From Hydrangea macrophylla (Eukaryota > Streptophyta > Magnoliopsida > Cornales > Hydrangeaceae): a stretch of DNA of 64,000 bases. The DNA lies in the NCBI GenBank assembly GCA_033977485.1, contig CM066994.1, forward strand, positions 85,746,871-85,810,870. The letters are read 5' to 3'. Below, in pieces: positions 10,319 through 21,375 of the stretch. Below the pieces are notes generated by a model. It was given only the letters and a program-made list of their open reading frames with translations, searched no databases and was not told the DNA's origin. Made by a program: the position numbers and the translations under genes. How positions within the stretch are numbered: the first letter of the stretch is position 1; each line of letters opens with the position of its first letter.

Positions 10319-12919
10319 ATGTTGGGTACACGTTCAAATAAACCAGAACTAAAATCTTTCGATCTTGAACTTGAACGTACCTTAAGAACTAGTAAGTCCA
10401 CAACCCAAGCTTCTAGAGCTAGGTTGCAAGACGACGAATCAATTCCGATTCCATCGTCGTTGTTTGAGGCCGAAATTCAAAGTACTCGTGAACGGTTAAG
10501 GAAAACTCGAACTTTTCAAATTGAACCGATTAAAATGGCTGACGGTGGAAATAACAATAACAATCCAAATGATGGTGCGAATATGAACAATCTTAATATA
10601 CCGCCACCACCTCCACTTATAAATTATTTTATTCCTACTACTTACACGCCACAAGCCGGTATCGAATTACCGGAGGCGACAGCATCTCACTTTGAGATAA
10701 AGTCGTCTACGATCTCGCTACTTCCAACCTTCCATGGCCGTCTAAATGAAGACCCTTACCAACACTTAGGGGATTTTCAGGGTATATGCTCTACTTTGAA
10801 AATACAAAACCTAAATAATGATGAATTAAAATTGCGGCTCTTCCCATTCTCTTTAAGAGACAAAGCGAAGTATTGGCTTCAATCACTTGAGCCAAACACA
10901 ATAAAAACATGGGAAGCCTTATACACCGCCTTTTTACAAAAGTTTTTCCCTATTATGCGTACAAATAAGATAAGAAAAGATATAACTAATTTTGTGATGC
11001 AAGATGGGGAGACTCTTTATGATACGTGGGAAAAATTTAAAGAATTATTACGTTCGTGCCCACACCATCAGGTTCCCAAGTGGCAATTGGTTCAAGTCTT
11101 CTACGAGGGGCTTATTCCCTCTGTTAGGAATACCGTCGATGCCGTTTGTGCGGGAACTTTCCTACACAAAAGCGCCGACGAGGCCTGGAAAATATTTGAA
11201 ACGTTAAGCGAGAATTCGATGCATCAGGCTGTGTCGGTACGTTTAGAGGGATATCATCTTCAACCTAAGCGAGAAGTGACAGTTGAGTCAAGTCAATCAA
11301 TTCAAATACAAGAATTAAATAGAAAACTTGACCGACTTATGCAAATGAACAAAACGTCCAATCCACCCTCTTTAGAAGTATGTGCATTATGTTCTGAACC
11401 GTCTCATAATATCTTTGCATGTCCTTCTGCATCTCAATATCCGGAATTTGTTGAGCAACACGTTAATTCTATGCAACAATTCCCACAAAATAATTATAAT
11501 CCTAGGACGACTAATTTTCCTAATATGTACCGACCCCAATATCAACAAGGTCAATACCAACTACCTCCTCCACCTCCACGCAATAATGCATTTGAGGAGA
11601 AGGTGTTGGCCTCACTTGAAAACTTTGGTTCGGTGGTCCAGTTAGTACACTCTCACACACAATCCATCGCAAAACTGGAGTCCCAAGTAGGGCAAATTGT
11701 TAATACATTAAACTGTTTAACTGAGAGTAAGTTGTCAAGTCAACCTACTCAGCAACCTAAGGGGCAATACGCAGTGGGTAGTGCGAGTGAGAGCGTGAAC
11801 GCTGTTTCGACTAGGACGACTACTCGAGATGAGGAAGCTGTTGTAATTCCAGATGGGGGTGAGAAAAATAAAAATTTAAATTTGAATAAAGAAAAAGGTG
11901 AGGATGTGAATCAAAGTAGAAAAGAAAATGAACCGGTCTCAACGAATTATATTCCGAGAATGCCATATCCACCAAACGTTGAGGGACCGTCACATTTGCC
12001 CAAGAAGGGGTCAAAAATGGAAGACGTACTCGAGGTGTTTAAACAAGTCAAAGTAAATATTCCATTCCTCGATGCGATAAAACAAATTCCCGCTTATGCT
12101 AAATGTTTAAAAGACCTTTGTACACAAAAACGCAAAATACGCAGTCATACGCCTAAAAAGGTCTTCCTCACGGAAAATGTGAGTTCAATTTTCTAACACG
12201 CTCCTCCGAAATATAAGGATCCAGGTACGCCTACGATTTCATGTGTAAAAGGTGACACTATCATTCATAGGGCTCTCCTTGACTTAGGAGCTAGTGTTAA
12301 TCTCATACCTTATCACGTCTATCAACAACTAGGACTAGGTGAACTTAAACCTACGGCCGCTACTATTCAATTAGCGGATCGATCTATCAAAATACCTAGA
12401 GGAATTGTCGAGGACGTCTTGGTTAAGGTTGATAAATGTTATTATCCTGTTGATTTCATGGTCCTTGACACTGAACCGGTGCTAGATGCTAGGAAACACA
12501 CTCCTGTCATTCTAGGTCGTCCGTTTTTAGCAACCGCTAACGCGCGCGTTAATTGTAGGACGGGGGTAATGAAAGTGTCATTTGGGAACATGAACTTAAA
12601 ATTAAACGTTTTTAATGCTATGGATCAACCTCCTAAAAACGACGATTACCTATGTGAGACGGAAGGTGAGGTAAGACGGAATATTGAGCCTACCAAAGAA
12701 ATAAATGTGAGTGGGGAAAATAGTATAGCGGACGATGATGAGTGGATGAATCCTAATACCTCGGACCCTAATGTTGAATCTACTCGGAAGGTAAGAAATC
12801 GATTGGAACATAATGACAAACCGTCAATCGATTTAATTCAAAGCGACGTTATTTCTGCTTACCACCGAGCTCTTCCTGATACCCTCAGGGGTACAAAATC
12901 TGAGTTACGGCCTCCATAA
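10319..12919 (+). pseudogene. Gag-protease polyprotein of the Athila-like element, one internal stop
   Basis: Structural Gag followed by an aspartic protease that would process it. The frame runs 866 codons from the ATG at 10319 but is cut by TAA at 12194-12196 (codon 626). The same frame continues directly into the protease, so a CAA-to-TAA change is the likely cause. A gag capsid core (LRLFPFSLRDKAKYWLQSL, about residues 170-190) is followed by a CCHC zinc knuckle starting at C355 (CALCSEPSHNIFAC). The protease has DLGASVNLIP near residue 655 (Athila-type DLGAS rather than DTGAS), then ILGRPFLATA. No pol follows. Whether the stop is fixed in the family or private to this copy cannot be told; translational readthrough is possible but unsupported. 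Confidence 0.88.
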
Positions 12920-15500
12920 TATCTTGAGCTAGAACGGTTTAGCTGAAGACGTAAAAGAAAGCGCTTCTTGGGAGGCAACCCAAGCTTAATTTCGTCTGTT
13001 TTCTTTGTTTTTGGTCGTTTTTGAGTCGTTTTTGTCAGTTTTGAAGTTTTTCTAGACATGTTTGGGGGTTGGAATTAAGTTATTTTTAATTTATATACAT
13101 AAAACAAGTGCTACAAGAGAAAATACCATTCTCGCGCGCGCGGCCCGCTGGCGCGAGAATGTGCCTTAGTGGAATTTTCGTTTTCTTTTTGTTTGAGCCC
13201 TCAGGTTCTCTTCGCGCCTAGTTTCGCGGGCGCGAGGGGGTCCCGTTGGTGCAATTTAAAAAAAGAAAAAAAAGAAAAAAAAAAAATTTTGGGATTCGCG
13301 CGCGCGACGGCCGCTCGCGCGATTTTCCCTTTTTCTGATATTTTCTTTTGTTTTCTATATCCTTCTCCACACCTGTTCTAGTAAGTTTTTTTCTTTTTTG
13401 TTTTTGTTTATTAGGTCATTTTAGATCGAGTTCGTTGTTGTTTTCCTTGTTACATTTAGACTTTCTCGTTTTATTTCTTTTCCATTTGATAGTTTAGTTT
13501 CGTTTAGCTTAGTTTTTAGATTTATATTCCATATTTAGGTTTCATTTACTTTTAATATTCTTTTGTTAGTTTCTTTTTCGTTTATCTAGTATTAACAGGT
13601 AACATTGAACTTTATTGTCATATTCCTTTGTGTTAACCTGTTCTGTGTTTGTCAAGATCGAGGTATTATCGTTCCTTCTTTACGTACTCTCCTTTCTTTT
13701 ATTTTATTGTTTCATTGGGGACAATGAAAGATTTAGGTTTGGGGGTATGCAATCACACATGCACATTAGTTTATGCAAAATTTTAAAATTTTTCAAAAAG
13801 TGTGTTTAAATAAACGATAGTACTAACGTTTTTGCAATATCAATTTGATACTTCTTAGTATAGAACTTTGAATTGTTATAGAATGGTAAACATGAGAATA
13901 TGTGATTAATCATTTGCTGAAGTCATGATATAATGTTTTAAGTTATGTATTGTTTGAATCGTAGTTTGATATCATAGATTTGCACACAAAGTTATGCACT
14001 GCACGTAGTCACTTGAATACATGTTCTTTGTGAACTATAATATGATTCGGATTTCTGGATAACACATGGTGGAGACTAAGCCCGGTGAGGTTTTGAGCCT
14101 ATCTTTTCATTTTAGAGGGTTATAAATACATTGTGTTTGCCGAATTTCATTGAAATAGCGCATCTACTTGTTGTTTAGTCTCATTATTCTTGTTTTGGTT
14201 GATAGTCAAGTTAAAATAGTTACTACCATGCTAAATAATCTTCCGTCGTAAATGTTGAAGAACCATATAACCATAGGAAGTGATTTTAGGCCCTTCTTTG
14301 TTTACCACCGACCGATAAATTATAAATTTCCTTAGTTCGCCCTTTGAGCTGTTAAAATGCCATTTCTTTCTTTAGTTACCATTATCCTTGTTTTTGCTCC
14401 AATTTGGCCAACTTGGAGTTCACCCCTGAAAGATTGATCAACTTTTAGTGGTGTTAAGGCAATGTGTGATTGAGAAGAAGAAGTAAATAAGATGATGTTT
14501 GGGGTGGTTGCCTTGTTATTTATTGAATATTCATCAAAAGAAACAAGCAAGAAAAGAAAAAGGAAAAGGAAAAAATAAAGAAGAGGAAGGTTGAAGAAAA
14601 AAAAATGAAAGAAAAGAAGAAAAATGATTGAAAAGGAATGAAGAGAAAGAAAAGATGAATGTGGTAGAAGAGACGAATGAAAGAAATCGAACATGCCTTA
14701 CAATGCCATTCTAAACCTACCCAATTAATCCATTTTATCCTTTTTCATTGCCTGAGCCACATTACAACCTTTGAAAAGTCCTATTTGATCCTAGGAAACA
14801 TGGTTCGGATATGAAAACAATGGGAGGGGGATTAAAACATGGTAATGATTAATTTTTCTTGATTGATTAGCATCCTATCCATGAGACTATTGTTCTTTCG
14901 TGTCATGCGTCTTTTTCGAGTCATATGTGAGCATTTATCGTTTTGAAAATATATTTCCTTTGCTCCCATATATTAGAAAAATTACACCTGTTTCTGAGTG
15001 TTTCATTTGAGAGTGTAATTGACATTGTGAGATTCGTAGTCAAGACATAGTTAGATGGTCATCCGAGTTATATTCCAAGTTCATGACATGCGCGTGTTCA
15101 TTTGACTACCACATCACACACGTGCAATTTTATGAGAAATTCTATTGATTTATACAATGCATGTGCTTGAGATTGTTTTTCATGATGTAGGTAGACGTTT
15201 GATTCTGTTTCTTCTTGTTCTTGATTCTATTTCAAATCGTTGTTTATAATAAAGGAGTATTGTTTATTAGTTTTTTGGTTCTTAATAAAATTTGTTTTAA
15301 AATTTACAAGTTAATAAAGATGGTTGTGGGTGACTTGTTGACGAGAACCCTCACGAGACTTCACTCGTCCGATTAGGGACACCTAGGGGTTTAAAAGCCT
15401 TGTTGCATATGCTAAATGCAATCGTGATCCATACGAAAATGGAATAGATTTTTATTAGTAGTTTTTATTTTAGTTTTGCTCGAGGACTAGCAAAATGTAG
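12920..15500 (+). other. Long 3' non-coding region of the Athila-like element
   Basis: Just after the coding frame, CTTGGGAGGCAACCCAAG (about 12967-12984) can fold as a hairpin with a CTTGGG/CCCAAG stem. Three GC-palindrome pairs lie at about 13130-13326. A GGTTTGGGGGTATG segment near 13735-13748 resembles the terminal polypurine tract. The rest is AT-rich with polypyrimidine and polypurine runs. The 120-residue minus-strand frame at 14332-14694 is low complexity and not accepted as a gene. Confidence 0.6.
13130..13326 (+). repeat. GC palindrome pairs inside the Athila-like element
   Basis: Three blocks resemble the LTR array: CTCGCGCGCGCGGCCCG..GGCGCGAG at about 13130-13158, a weaker one at about 13211-13240, and TTCGCGCGCGCGACGGCCG..TCGCGCGA at about 13296-13323. 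The same vocabulary is thus used in the body as in the LTRs. Confidence 0.75.
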
Positions 15501-15511
15501 GTTTGGGGGTG
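15501..15511 (+). other. Polypurine tract of the Athila-like element
   Basis: GTTTGGGGGTG directly precedes the TGATCGGG start of the 3' LTR. Confidence 0.75.
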
Positions 15512-16874
15512 TGATCGGGAGAGAACTAATCCTAATTATACGCCTTAACGAGCATTTGTTAGTACCTTTTTATCCTGTTTTTGTATATTTTTACTTCGTT
15601 TTCTAGTTTCTGACAGGTTTTGGAAGAAATCAACTAAACCAGGCTAAACAGGGTGAAAAAGCATAGTTGAAGAAGCTGAAAAAGCCAAGTCGCGCGCGCG
15701 ACCCGCGCCCGCGAAATCCAGAAATCGCTCGCGCGATCCGCTCGCGCGAGAACCCCAGAATCGCTCGCGCGATCCGCGCGCGCGAAGGCCCAATTGTCGC
15801 GCTCGCGCGACCCGCTCGCGCGATATGTGTAAAAATCAAAGTTGCGTATTTCAGTGTACTGAAGACTCCTGTGCAAACGAAACTGCTAAACGACGTCTAG
15901 ACTGTAAATTACATCAGTTTCAGTCCGTTTCGAGTTGTAAAGGCTTCCAAAACTTGTTGTAAATCTATATATACCCTATTTTACTTCAAATTGAGGGTTG
16001 GCAATTATTATACACACATTCTACAACCATACTTCCAGCCATTGAAGGGAGGGAAGCAAGGAGAAGAAGAAGAAGACCAAGGGTTTCCATGGCCTCCTCC
16101 ATCAACCTCTTGCCATCTATCACTTCTATGGACGGCTAGATCATTGATCTAGGGTTTCAATGAAGCCCTAGACGAGTAATAGGGTTTTATTTATGTTTTT
16201 ATTTTAGTTTTATTATGTATGGATGACAGTCACATGTTTAGAGGATTTTTATAAATAAATCGTACTTCTATTGATTAAATCATTGCTTTCAAAGTTTATT
16301 CTTGTCTTAGATCTATTTTGACTGTGATGTGCTCAATGATCTATTCTTGCTGTGCTTGTTTAGATTATTTACATGTGATGGTGCTCTATTGATTCGTGCT
16401 ATCAAGTATCCGAATAGTCCATGCCTAGGTTAGACGGATTAGATCGCAACCCTAGTTTAGTGTGAGATAATTCGTGCTACCCGAAGATGGATTATGTTGG
16501 TGCTTGAACCATGATTATCTTCTTGTCGGAGGAATTGGGCTTGTAGCTACAATTCCCCATATTCATCCAACGTAATAAGCTAAAGTAATCCATAAATATT
16601 CTTATTATGAAGCTAGTGGTGGATTTGCAATCCTAGGTTCCTTAAACATTATTTTAAAACAACTATTTAAATTGCTTTCATAGTTTAGATTTATTTTTAT
16701 GTTCTTAGTTTAATTAAATCTAAATCAAAATCCGTTTTTCCTAATTAATTAGACTTAGGTTTTAAAATTAAGTTGCTGTAGTTAACCAATCCCTGTGGGT
16801 TCGACCTTTACTTCCACACTGCAAATCTTTTGAAAAGTAAAGAATACTTTTATATCTTGATATTGACAACATCA
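15512..16874 (+). repeat. 3' LTR of the Athila-like element
   Basis: 1363 bp, 13 bp longer than the 5' LTR. The extra bases are one more palindrome half-unit (ATCCGCTCGCGCG) in the GC array at about 15692-15822. Otherwise almost identical to the 5' LTR. Confidence 0.95.
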
Positions 16875-16919
16875 GAGAGTCATGACCGTCATAGATGCGC
16901 TTACTATGTTTAATTAAGA

Positions 16920-18146
16920 GTCATCTAATCGTCTAGGATGCGCTACGCGCCTTATACCTTGGTGTCAAATTAGAAACCACGCTTTCCGAAAGATTGAGGT
17001 GCGCTTCGCGCCTTATAATCGGGTGTCTTCCAAGAATCATCTGATCGACTGAGATGCGCTACGCGCCTTATACCCCGGTGTCTTCTAAAAATCATCTGAT
17101 CGACTGAGATGCGCTACGCGCCTTATACTCCGGTGTCAAATCAGGAACCACGCTGAAAGACTGAGATGCGCTACGCGCCTTATACCCCGGTGTCTTCCAA
17201 AAATCATCTGATCGACTGAGATGCGCTACGCGCCTTATACTCCGGCGTCCAATCAGGAACCACGCTGAAAGACTGAGATGCGCTACGCGCCTTATACCCC
17301 GGTGTCTTCCAAAAATCATCTAATCGACTGAGATGCGCCACGTGCCTTATACTCCGGCGTCCAATCAGGAACCACACTGAAAGACTGAGATGCGCTACGC
17401 GCCTTATACCCCGGTGTCTTCCAAAAATCATCTGACCGACTGAGATGCGCTGCGCGCCTTATACTCCGGCGTCCAATCAGGAATCACGCTGAAAGACTGA
17501 GATGCGCTTCGCGCCTTATACCCCGGTGTCTTCCAAAAATCATCTGATCGACTGAGATGCGCCACGCGCCTTATACTCCGGCGTCCAATCAGGAACCACG
17601 TTGAAAGACTGAGATGCGCTAAGCGCCTTATACCCCGGTGTCTTCCAAAAATCATCTAACCGACTGAGATGCGCTGCGCGCCTTATACTCCAGTGTCCAA
17701 TCAGGAACCATGTTGAAAGACTGAGATGCGCTACGCGCCTTATACCCCGGTGTCTTCCAAAAATCATCTGATCGACTGAGATGCGCCACGCGCCTTATAC
17801 TCTGGCGTCCAATCAGGAACCACGCTGAAAGACTGAGATGCACTACGCGCCTTATACCCCGGTGTCTTCCAAAAATCATCTGACCGACTGAGATGCGCTG
17901 TGCGCCTTATACTCCAGCGTCCAATCAGGAACCACGCTGAAAGACTGAGATGCGCTTCGCGCCTTATACCCCGGTGTCTTCCAAAAATCATCTGACCGAC
18001 TGAGATGCGCTGCGCGCCTTATACTCCGGCGTCCAATCAGGAACCACACTGAAAGACTGAGATGCGCTTCGCGTCTTATACCCCGGTGTCTTCCAAAAAT
18101 CATCTGACTGACTGAGATGCGCTGCGCGCCTTATACTCCAGTGTCG
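16920..18146 (-). repeat. 112-bp tandem repeat array in element A
   Basis: About 11 units of 112 bp. Each unit is a dimer of two diverged 56-bp halves that both start GACTGAGATGCGCTACGCGCC and continue CTTATACYCCGGYGTC. One half then has CAATCAGGAACCACGC, the other TTCCAAAAATCATCTG. The GCGCTACGCGC core is a short dyad. 112 is not a multiple of three, and the overlapping 75-residue frames repeating every 112 bp are by-products. Tat/Ogre-type elements often carry tandem arrays in untranslated parts (general knowledge). Confidence 0.92.
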
Positions 18147-18149
18147 AGT

Positions 18150-18255
18150 GAGTTTGCTCTGAAAAATCCGCAGCCCTTCGGCCCCATTGGATATGTTTTC
18201 TCACAATGATCCGCAGCCCTTCGGCATCGTCGGATATGTTTGCTCTGAATTCAGG
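18150..18255. repeat. Two-copy 55-bp repeat with a CAGCCCTTCGG core
   Basis: ATCCGCAGCCCTTCGGC followed by GGATATGTTT occurs twice about 50 bp apart, at about 18168-18200 and 18210-18243. It joins the 112-bp array to the GAGTC array. Confidence 0.7.
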
Positions 18256-19700
18256 GTCAATCAGACTCAAACTCATTTTAATTTTCAAAATCGAGAGTCG
18301 ATCATAGTTAATTTAATTCAAAATTTAGAGTCAGTCAGACTCGAATCAGTTCAATTCCAAAAATCCAGAGTCCTTCAGACTTAGTTTGATTTTCTAAAAT
18401 CGAGAGTCTATTAGACTTAACAAATTCTCTTCTTAATCAAACAAATTTCACTCCATTTACTTTAAAAATTTGGAGTCTAGTACTTCAGACTCAATTTACT
18501 TTAAATTTCTAAATCGGGAGTCCGATGGGCTTAAGTTATTTCAAATATCTAAAGCCGGGGGTTCAATGGACTCAAATCCACTTCAATTTCCAAAATCGAG
18601 AATCAGTTAGACTCAATTCAGTTTTCCAAAATTGGTAGTCAATCGAGCTTAATAAAAAATTGTTTCAAATTTCGATCATGGGTCAGTCAGATTCAAATAA
18701 ACTCAATTTCACCAAGTCCGGAGTCAATTTGACTCAAATCCAGTTCAAATTCAAATCCTAAATCAAATGTCAATCAGACTTGATTCAATTCCTATTTCGC
18801 AAAATTGGACAAAACTAGGAGTCAATCGGATTCAAAGAAATTTAAATTCACAAAATTGGACTTTAAAGGATTTCTACAAAAGAATTTTCACCAAAATTGG
18901 GAGTCAATCGAACTCAAAGAATTTCTATTTCACAAGACTGGGAGTCAACCAGACTCAAAAGAATTTCTAATTTCCAAAACACATGAGCCAATCAGACTCA
19001 AAAGAATTCCCAATTCCAAATCATGAGTCAATCATACTCAAAAGAATCGGAGTCAAACAGACTCAACATAATTTCAAATTTCTAGAACAGGAGTCAATTG
19101 GACTTGAATCGGATTCTATTTCACAACACCGAGAGTCAATCAGACTCAAATCTAAAATTGGGAGTCGATCAGACTCAAAGAATTTCAATTAAAAAAATAG
19201 ACTCAATTCGATTCAAAAACTCTAAAATCTGGAGTCAATCAGACTCAAATGAATTTTTCTAGAATTAGGAGTCAATCAGACTCAATTCAGTTCAATTTCT
19301 AAGCTCAGGTGCTAAGTTAAACTTTTATGAATCGATAGTCAAACGGACTTAATGATTTTAATTTCTGCAATCAGGAACCAATCAGATTCAACTTATTAAA
19401 ATCTGGCGATAGTTGGATCCATTTTAGCCCAAACTTTCAAAAGTTCAGAGTCGGCTAGACTCAAAGAATTCAATTTCAACAAAATTCATAGTTAAGCGGA
19501 CTCACAAATTCAAACGGGGTCACGTGGACTCAAAAATTCATATTTTACATAAATGGAGTCATGCAGACTCAAAATTTCATATATTCACAAAGACGGAGTC
19601 ATGCAGACTCGAAATTTCTTTTCTTTATTCAAACAAAGTCACACGGACTCAACAAATTTTACATTTATACAAATGGAGTCACACAGACTCAAAGAATTTG
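18240..19700. repeat. GAGTC-N5-GACTC dyad array in element A
   Basis: About 25 copies of a spaced inverted repeat of the form GAGTCAATCAGACTCAAA occur every 30-70 bp in AT-rich filler. The two 5-bp arms are conserved far better than the spacer or filler, and the spacer length of five is usually kept. Examples lie near 18290, 18905, 18945, 19130, 19163, 19232, 19270 and 19556. Short plus-strand frames across it show only the translated repeat and are not genes. Confidence 0.85.
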
Positions 19701-20455
19701 AACGGAGCTGATATAAAGAATAATTTTCTGCATTCGCGGGCCTTTGGAAGAAACACATCGATTCTGTCAAAAGAGGGAAGTCACCTTTGCCCCTAGTTTT
19801 GGACTCTTCTTATATTGCCACTTTATGTTGTGATAGTGTTCGAAACCTCTGCTTGTACTGCTCTTGGGATGCTCATGAAGACTCTTCAGTTCTTTATTCA
19901 TCATCTTAAACCCACACATTTGAGACCATTTATTGACTCATCAAAGGAGGACAGACCTGACAAAGCTAGTTACTCAAAATGACTGACTCAAACTCTTCAT
20001 TCATTATGAATCAATGTGCTTTCATTGTGAATAATGTATCATCTCACCTTTCATTTATTCATCATCTTACAAATGGTAGTGCTTTGCTGATAAATCTAAA
20101 CTCTGAAAACCTCATCTTTTCAAATTAGCGAATTCTTTGCTCATCTAGAATGTGCTCCAAATTAGTGCTTTAGCTTATAGAATGAAAGGCACTCTATTTC
20201 AATCCTTTCAAAACAAAATCAATTGCTTGAGAACTTGCCTCTGGAAACGAGGGATTTTGGCAAACAAAGTTTGCCCCTAGTTTGAAAGAAACTTAGGGGC
20301 GTGCTTCTATGATAAAAGGGATTTTCAGCAAAGGAAGTTTGCCCCTGGTTTGGCGATATATATGTGGCTTCAGGCAAACGTAAGTTTGCCCCTAGTCTGA
20401 AGGAAGGGAACCAAAGGCGCAAAAGGGTGCTGCTTACAGTTTAGGGATGGCTATG
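19701..20455 (-). other. Non-coding part of element A with repeated PPT-like words
   Basis: Read on the minus strand, AGGGGCAAACTT-like words, which match the terminal polypurine tract of A, recur near 19783, 20266, 20336 and 20383. No protein domain is recognised. Confidence 0.6.
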
Positions 20456-20630
20456 AACCGAGAACCTTGGGAGGTTTGCCTACTTATCCCCGAGCGGGAA
20501 TCAGGTCCAAAGTAGTTCGTCCAAGCCCTGAAAGAAGGATAGCATGAGATGATGGGGTGATGACCGAACCGAGCAGGTTGCCTACGTATCCTCAAGTGGG
20601 AATCAGGTCAAAGCGTAGTTCATCAACTCT
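20456..20630 (-). repeat. Two copies of a Tat-type module
   Basis: GAACCGAG..GGTTTGCCTACTTATCC..GGGAATCAGGTCCAAAG at about 20456-20515 is repeated as GAACCGAGCAGGTTGCCTACGTATCC..GGGAATCAGGTCAAAGCGTAG at about 20564-20625. A third copy lies at about 2513-2570 near the 3' LTR. The even use of this module within one element suggests old internal duplication. Confidence 0.75.
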
Positions 20631-21214
20631 GGAGGTCTTGAAAGAATTAGGCTTCAAGAATTGGTGGGCTTTTCGAGCCATGTTGCCATTTGGGTCTAGG
20701 GAGTGCATGTCACTTGTGGTAGCCCTTGTATAGCATGATGAACTACTTTTTCCTTTATTCTTTTTTTTTTCTCTTTTCTTTTCTTCTTTTTTATTTGATG
20801 GTTGATTCTTTAACCTTTTCACTAGCCAGTTAATCTTTACAATTCTCATCATGTTTTATTCATACTCCATCCTATTCACAAAGTAATATCAGTCCTTCGA
20901 ATCTTTATTTGTTTCTTTTTTTCAAAGATATCTCTGCATTGTTTTAGGCTCACTTAGTGTTTGAGTCCTTTTTTGAAGCTGATAAGTCCCTCTTTTCATT
21001 TCTAATCTCTTTTCTTTGTTAAGAACAACACAAAGCCTTGAGATAGTTCATGTGCCAATGATCTACTTTGAAGTGCTCAAGAATTCTCAATCTCATCTAT
21101 TCTCTGCCCTTTCTTTTCTCTTTCCTTTCTTTTCTCTACCTTACTATCTCTTATTCTTTCCATGATTTTGACTGGCTAGGATTAGGATTTTTGAGATCAA
21201 CACGTATGTTATTT
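20631..21214 (-). other. AT-rich non-coding stretch of element A
   Basis: Polypyrimidine runs (for example around 20752-20795 and 21100-21140). No gene or structured repeat seen. Confidence 0.5.
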
Positions 21215-21375
21215 TTGCTCTAAATTTTGCCTAGGCGCCCTTCCGGGTTTTCATCCTAGCGAGCTCTTTCTTCTTTTTTTCTTTTTTTTTTCTTTTTTTG
21301 TGCTCTAACTTTTGCCTAGGTGCCCTTCCGGGTTTTCATCCTAGCGAGCTCTTTTTCTTTTTCTTTTTTTTTTTT
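21215..21375 (-). repeat. Tandem pair of an 80-85-bp module ending in a polypyrimidine run
   Basis: TTTTGCCTAGGCGCCCTTCC followed by GGGTTTTCATCCTAGCGAGC and a T-rich run occurs twice, at about 21226-21300 and 21307-21375. From memory, similar words occur in Tat-type elements elsewhere. Confidence 0.75.

Larger units (their letters stand above)
8493..16874 (+). mobile_element. Athila-like non-autonomous gag-protease retrotransposon (TR-GAG type), complete
   Basis: LTRs at 8493-9842 and 15512-16874 run TGATCGGG to ACATCA. They differ by two substitutions and one 13-bp indel seen by eye. The 5-bp duplication GAGAG lies at 8488-8492 and 16875-16879. A tRNA-Asp primer site follows the 5' LTR, and a GTTTGGGGGTG tract precedes the 3' LTR. 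The only coding sequence is gag plus retropepsin (10319-12919). There is no reverse transcriptase, RNase H or integrase. From knowledge of the group, this is the structure called TR-GAG. The element is young and inserted after A had settled. Confidence 0.93.

Noticed and set aside
14332..14694. Phe/Leu-rich 120-residue minus-strand frame in the Athila-like element
   Set aside because: Arises from an AG-rich run on the plus strand. Low complexity, no promoter or domain.
17092..18103. A family of repeated 75-residue proteins on the minus strand
   Set aside because: They recur every 112 bp, overlap one another and simply translate the tandem array, whose period is not a multiple of three.
16920..19700. 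CRISPR-like array
   Set aside because: Units are long, contiguous or irregularly spaced, with no unique spacers of constant length, and lie in a plant retrotransposon.
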